In this document: piece after piece, positions 17,074-17,149 of the stretch | Position numbering within the stretch: the stretch's first letter is position 1 | Layout of the letters: every line of letters starts with the position of its first letter | Source: Caldilineaceae bacterium | GTDB lineage: Bacteria > Chloroflexota > Anaerolineae > Caldilineales > Caldilineaceae | DNA length: 17,149 nucleotides | Assembly: GCA_026645635.1 (NCBI GenBank) | Contig: JAPKMV010000010.1 | Span: 1-17,149 of the forward strand | Direction of reading: 5' to 3' | Position numbers and translations under genes: made by a program | Notes under the pieces: model-generated | What the model was told of the DNA's origin: nothing | Seen by the model: the letters and a program-made list of their open reading frames with translations, nothing else | Databases searched by the model: none

Positions 17074-17108
17074 CACTCATTCACCCTCTCACCCTCTCAC
17101 CCACTCAT
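17074..17108. repeat. Tandem CACCCTCT 8-mers
   Basis: The stretch after the polyprenyl synthase gene contains CACCCTCT twice, then CACCCACT, flanked on both sides by CACTCAT. The unit equals that at 755-801. The remaining bases 17017-17149 show no gene; a TATACT at 17041-17046 is an isolated -10-like sequence. Confidence 0.7.
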
Positions 17109-17149
17109 CTTGCCGAGTATATTTCGCCAGTGATGCGGCCCCCGGCGCC

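Overview
The window looks like chromosomal DNA of a GC-rich, multi-kinase bacterium, most likely Chloroflexota and perhaps a Caldilinea-like lineage. That placement is inference: it rests on PAS/GAF kinases with separate receiver proteins, an AfsR-like BTAD/NB-ARC regulator, a DUF6922-AbiEii pair, a CHAT-domain remnant and many short palindromic intergenic repeats. No rRNA, tRNA, CRISPR array or transposase gene was seen.

Left part (1-3266). A minus-strand ABC exporter operon, an ATPase followed by an FtsX/MacB-like permease cut by the window edge, runs off the left end. Divergent from it, a plus-strand promoter drives a two-gene unit: a small DUF6922 protein and an AbiEii/AbiGii-type nucleotidyltransferase, overlapping by GTGA. 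This is a type IV toxin-antitoxin-like arrangement. A frameshifted, truncated CHAT-domain fragment follows and ends against a palindromic repeat.

Centre (3266-8903). A minus-strand signalling operon reads GAF-GAF sensor kinase, single-domain response regulator, then a large hybrid kinase (REC-PAS x4-HisKA-HATPase-REC). The genes overlap or lie 18 nt apart, which suggests one phosphorelay. The first kinase has a substituted glycine in its G1 ATP-lid motif. Upstream lies a composite inverted repeat of about 125 bp that may carry the operon's promoter.

Right part (9228-17149). glgP (glycogen phosphorylase, minus) is divergent from a 962-residue BTAD-NB-ARC-TPR regulator (plus). An intergenic stretch with a REP-like hairpin and a nested inverted repeat around a good -10 element leads into tatD, which overlaps a long-chain polyprenyl diphosphate synthase gene by 8 nt. 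The window ends in an 8-nt tandem repeat related to the one near position 755.

The non-coding DNA is notably rich in stem-loops built from tandem 8-9-nt units. At least three sequence families share this design.
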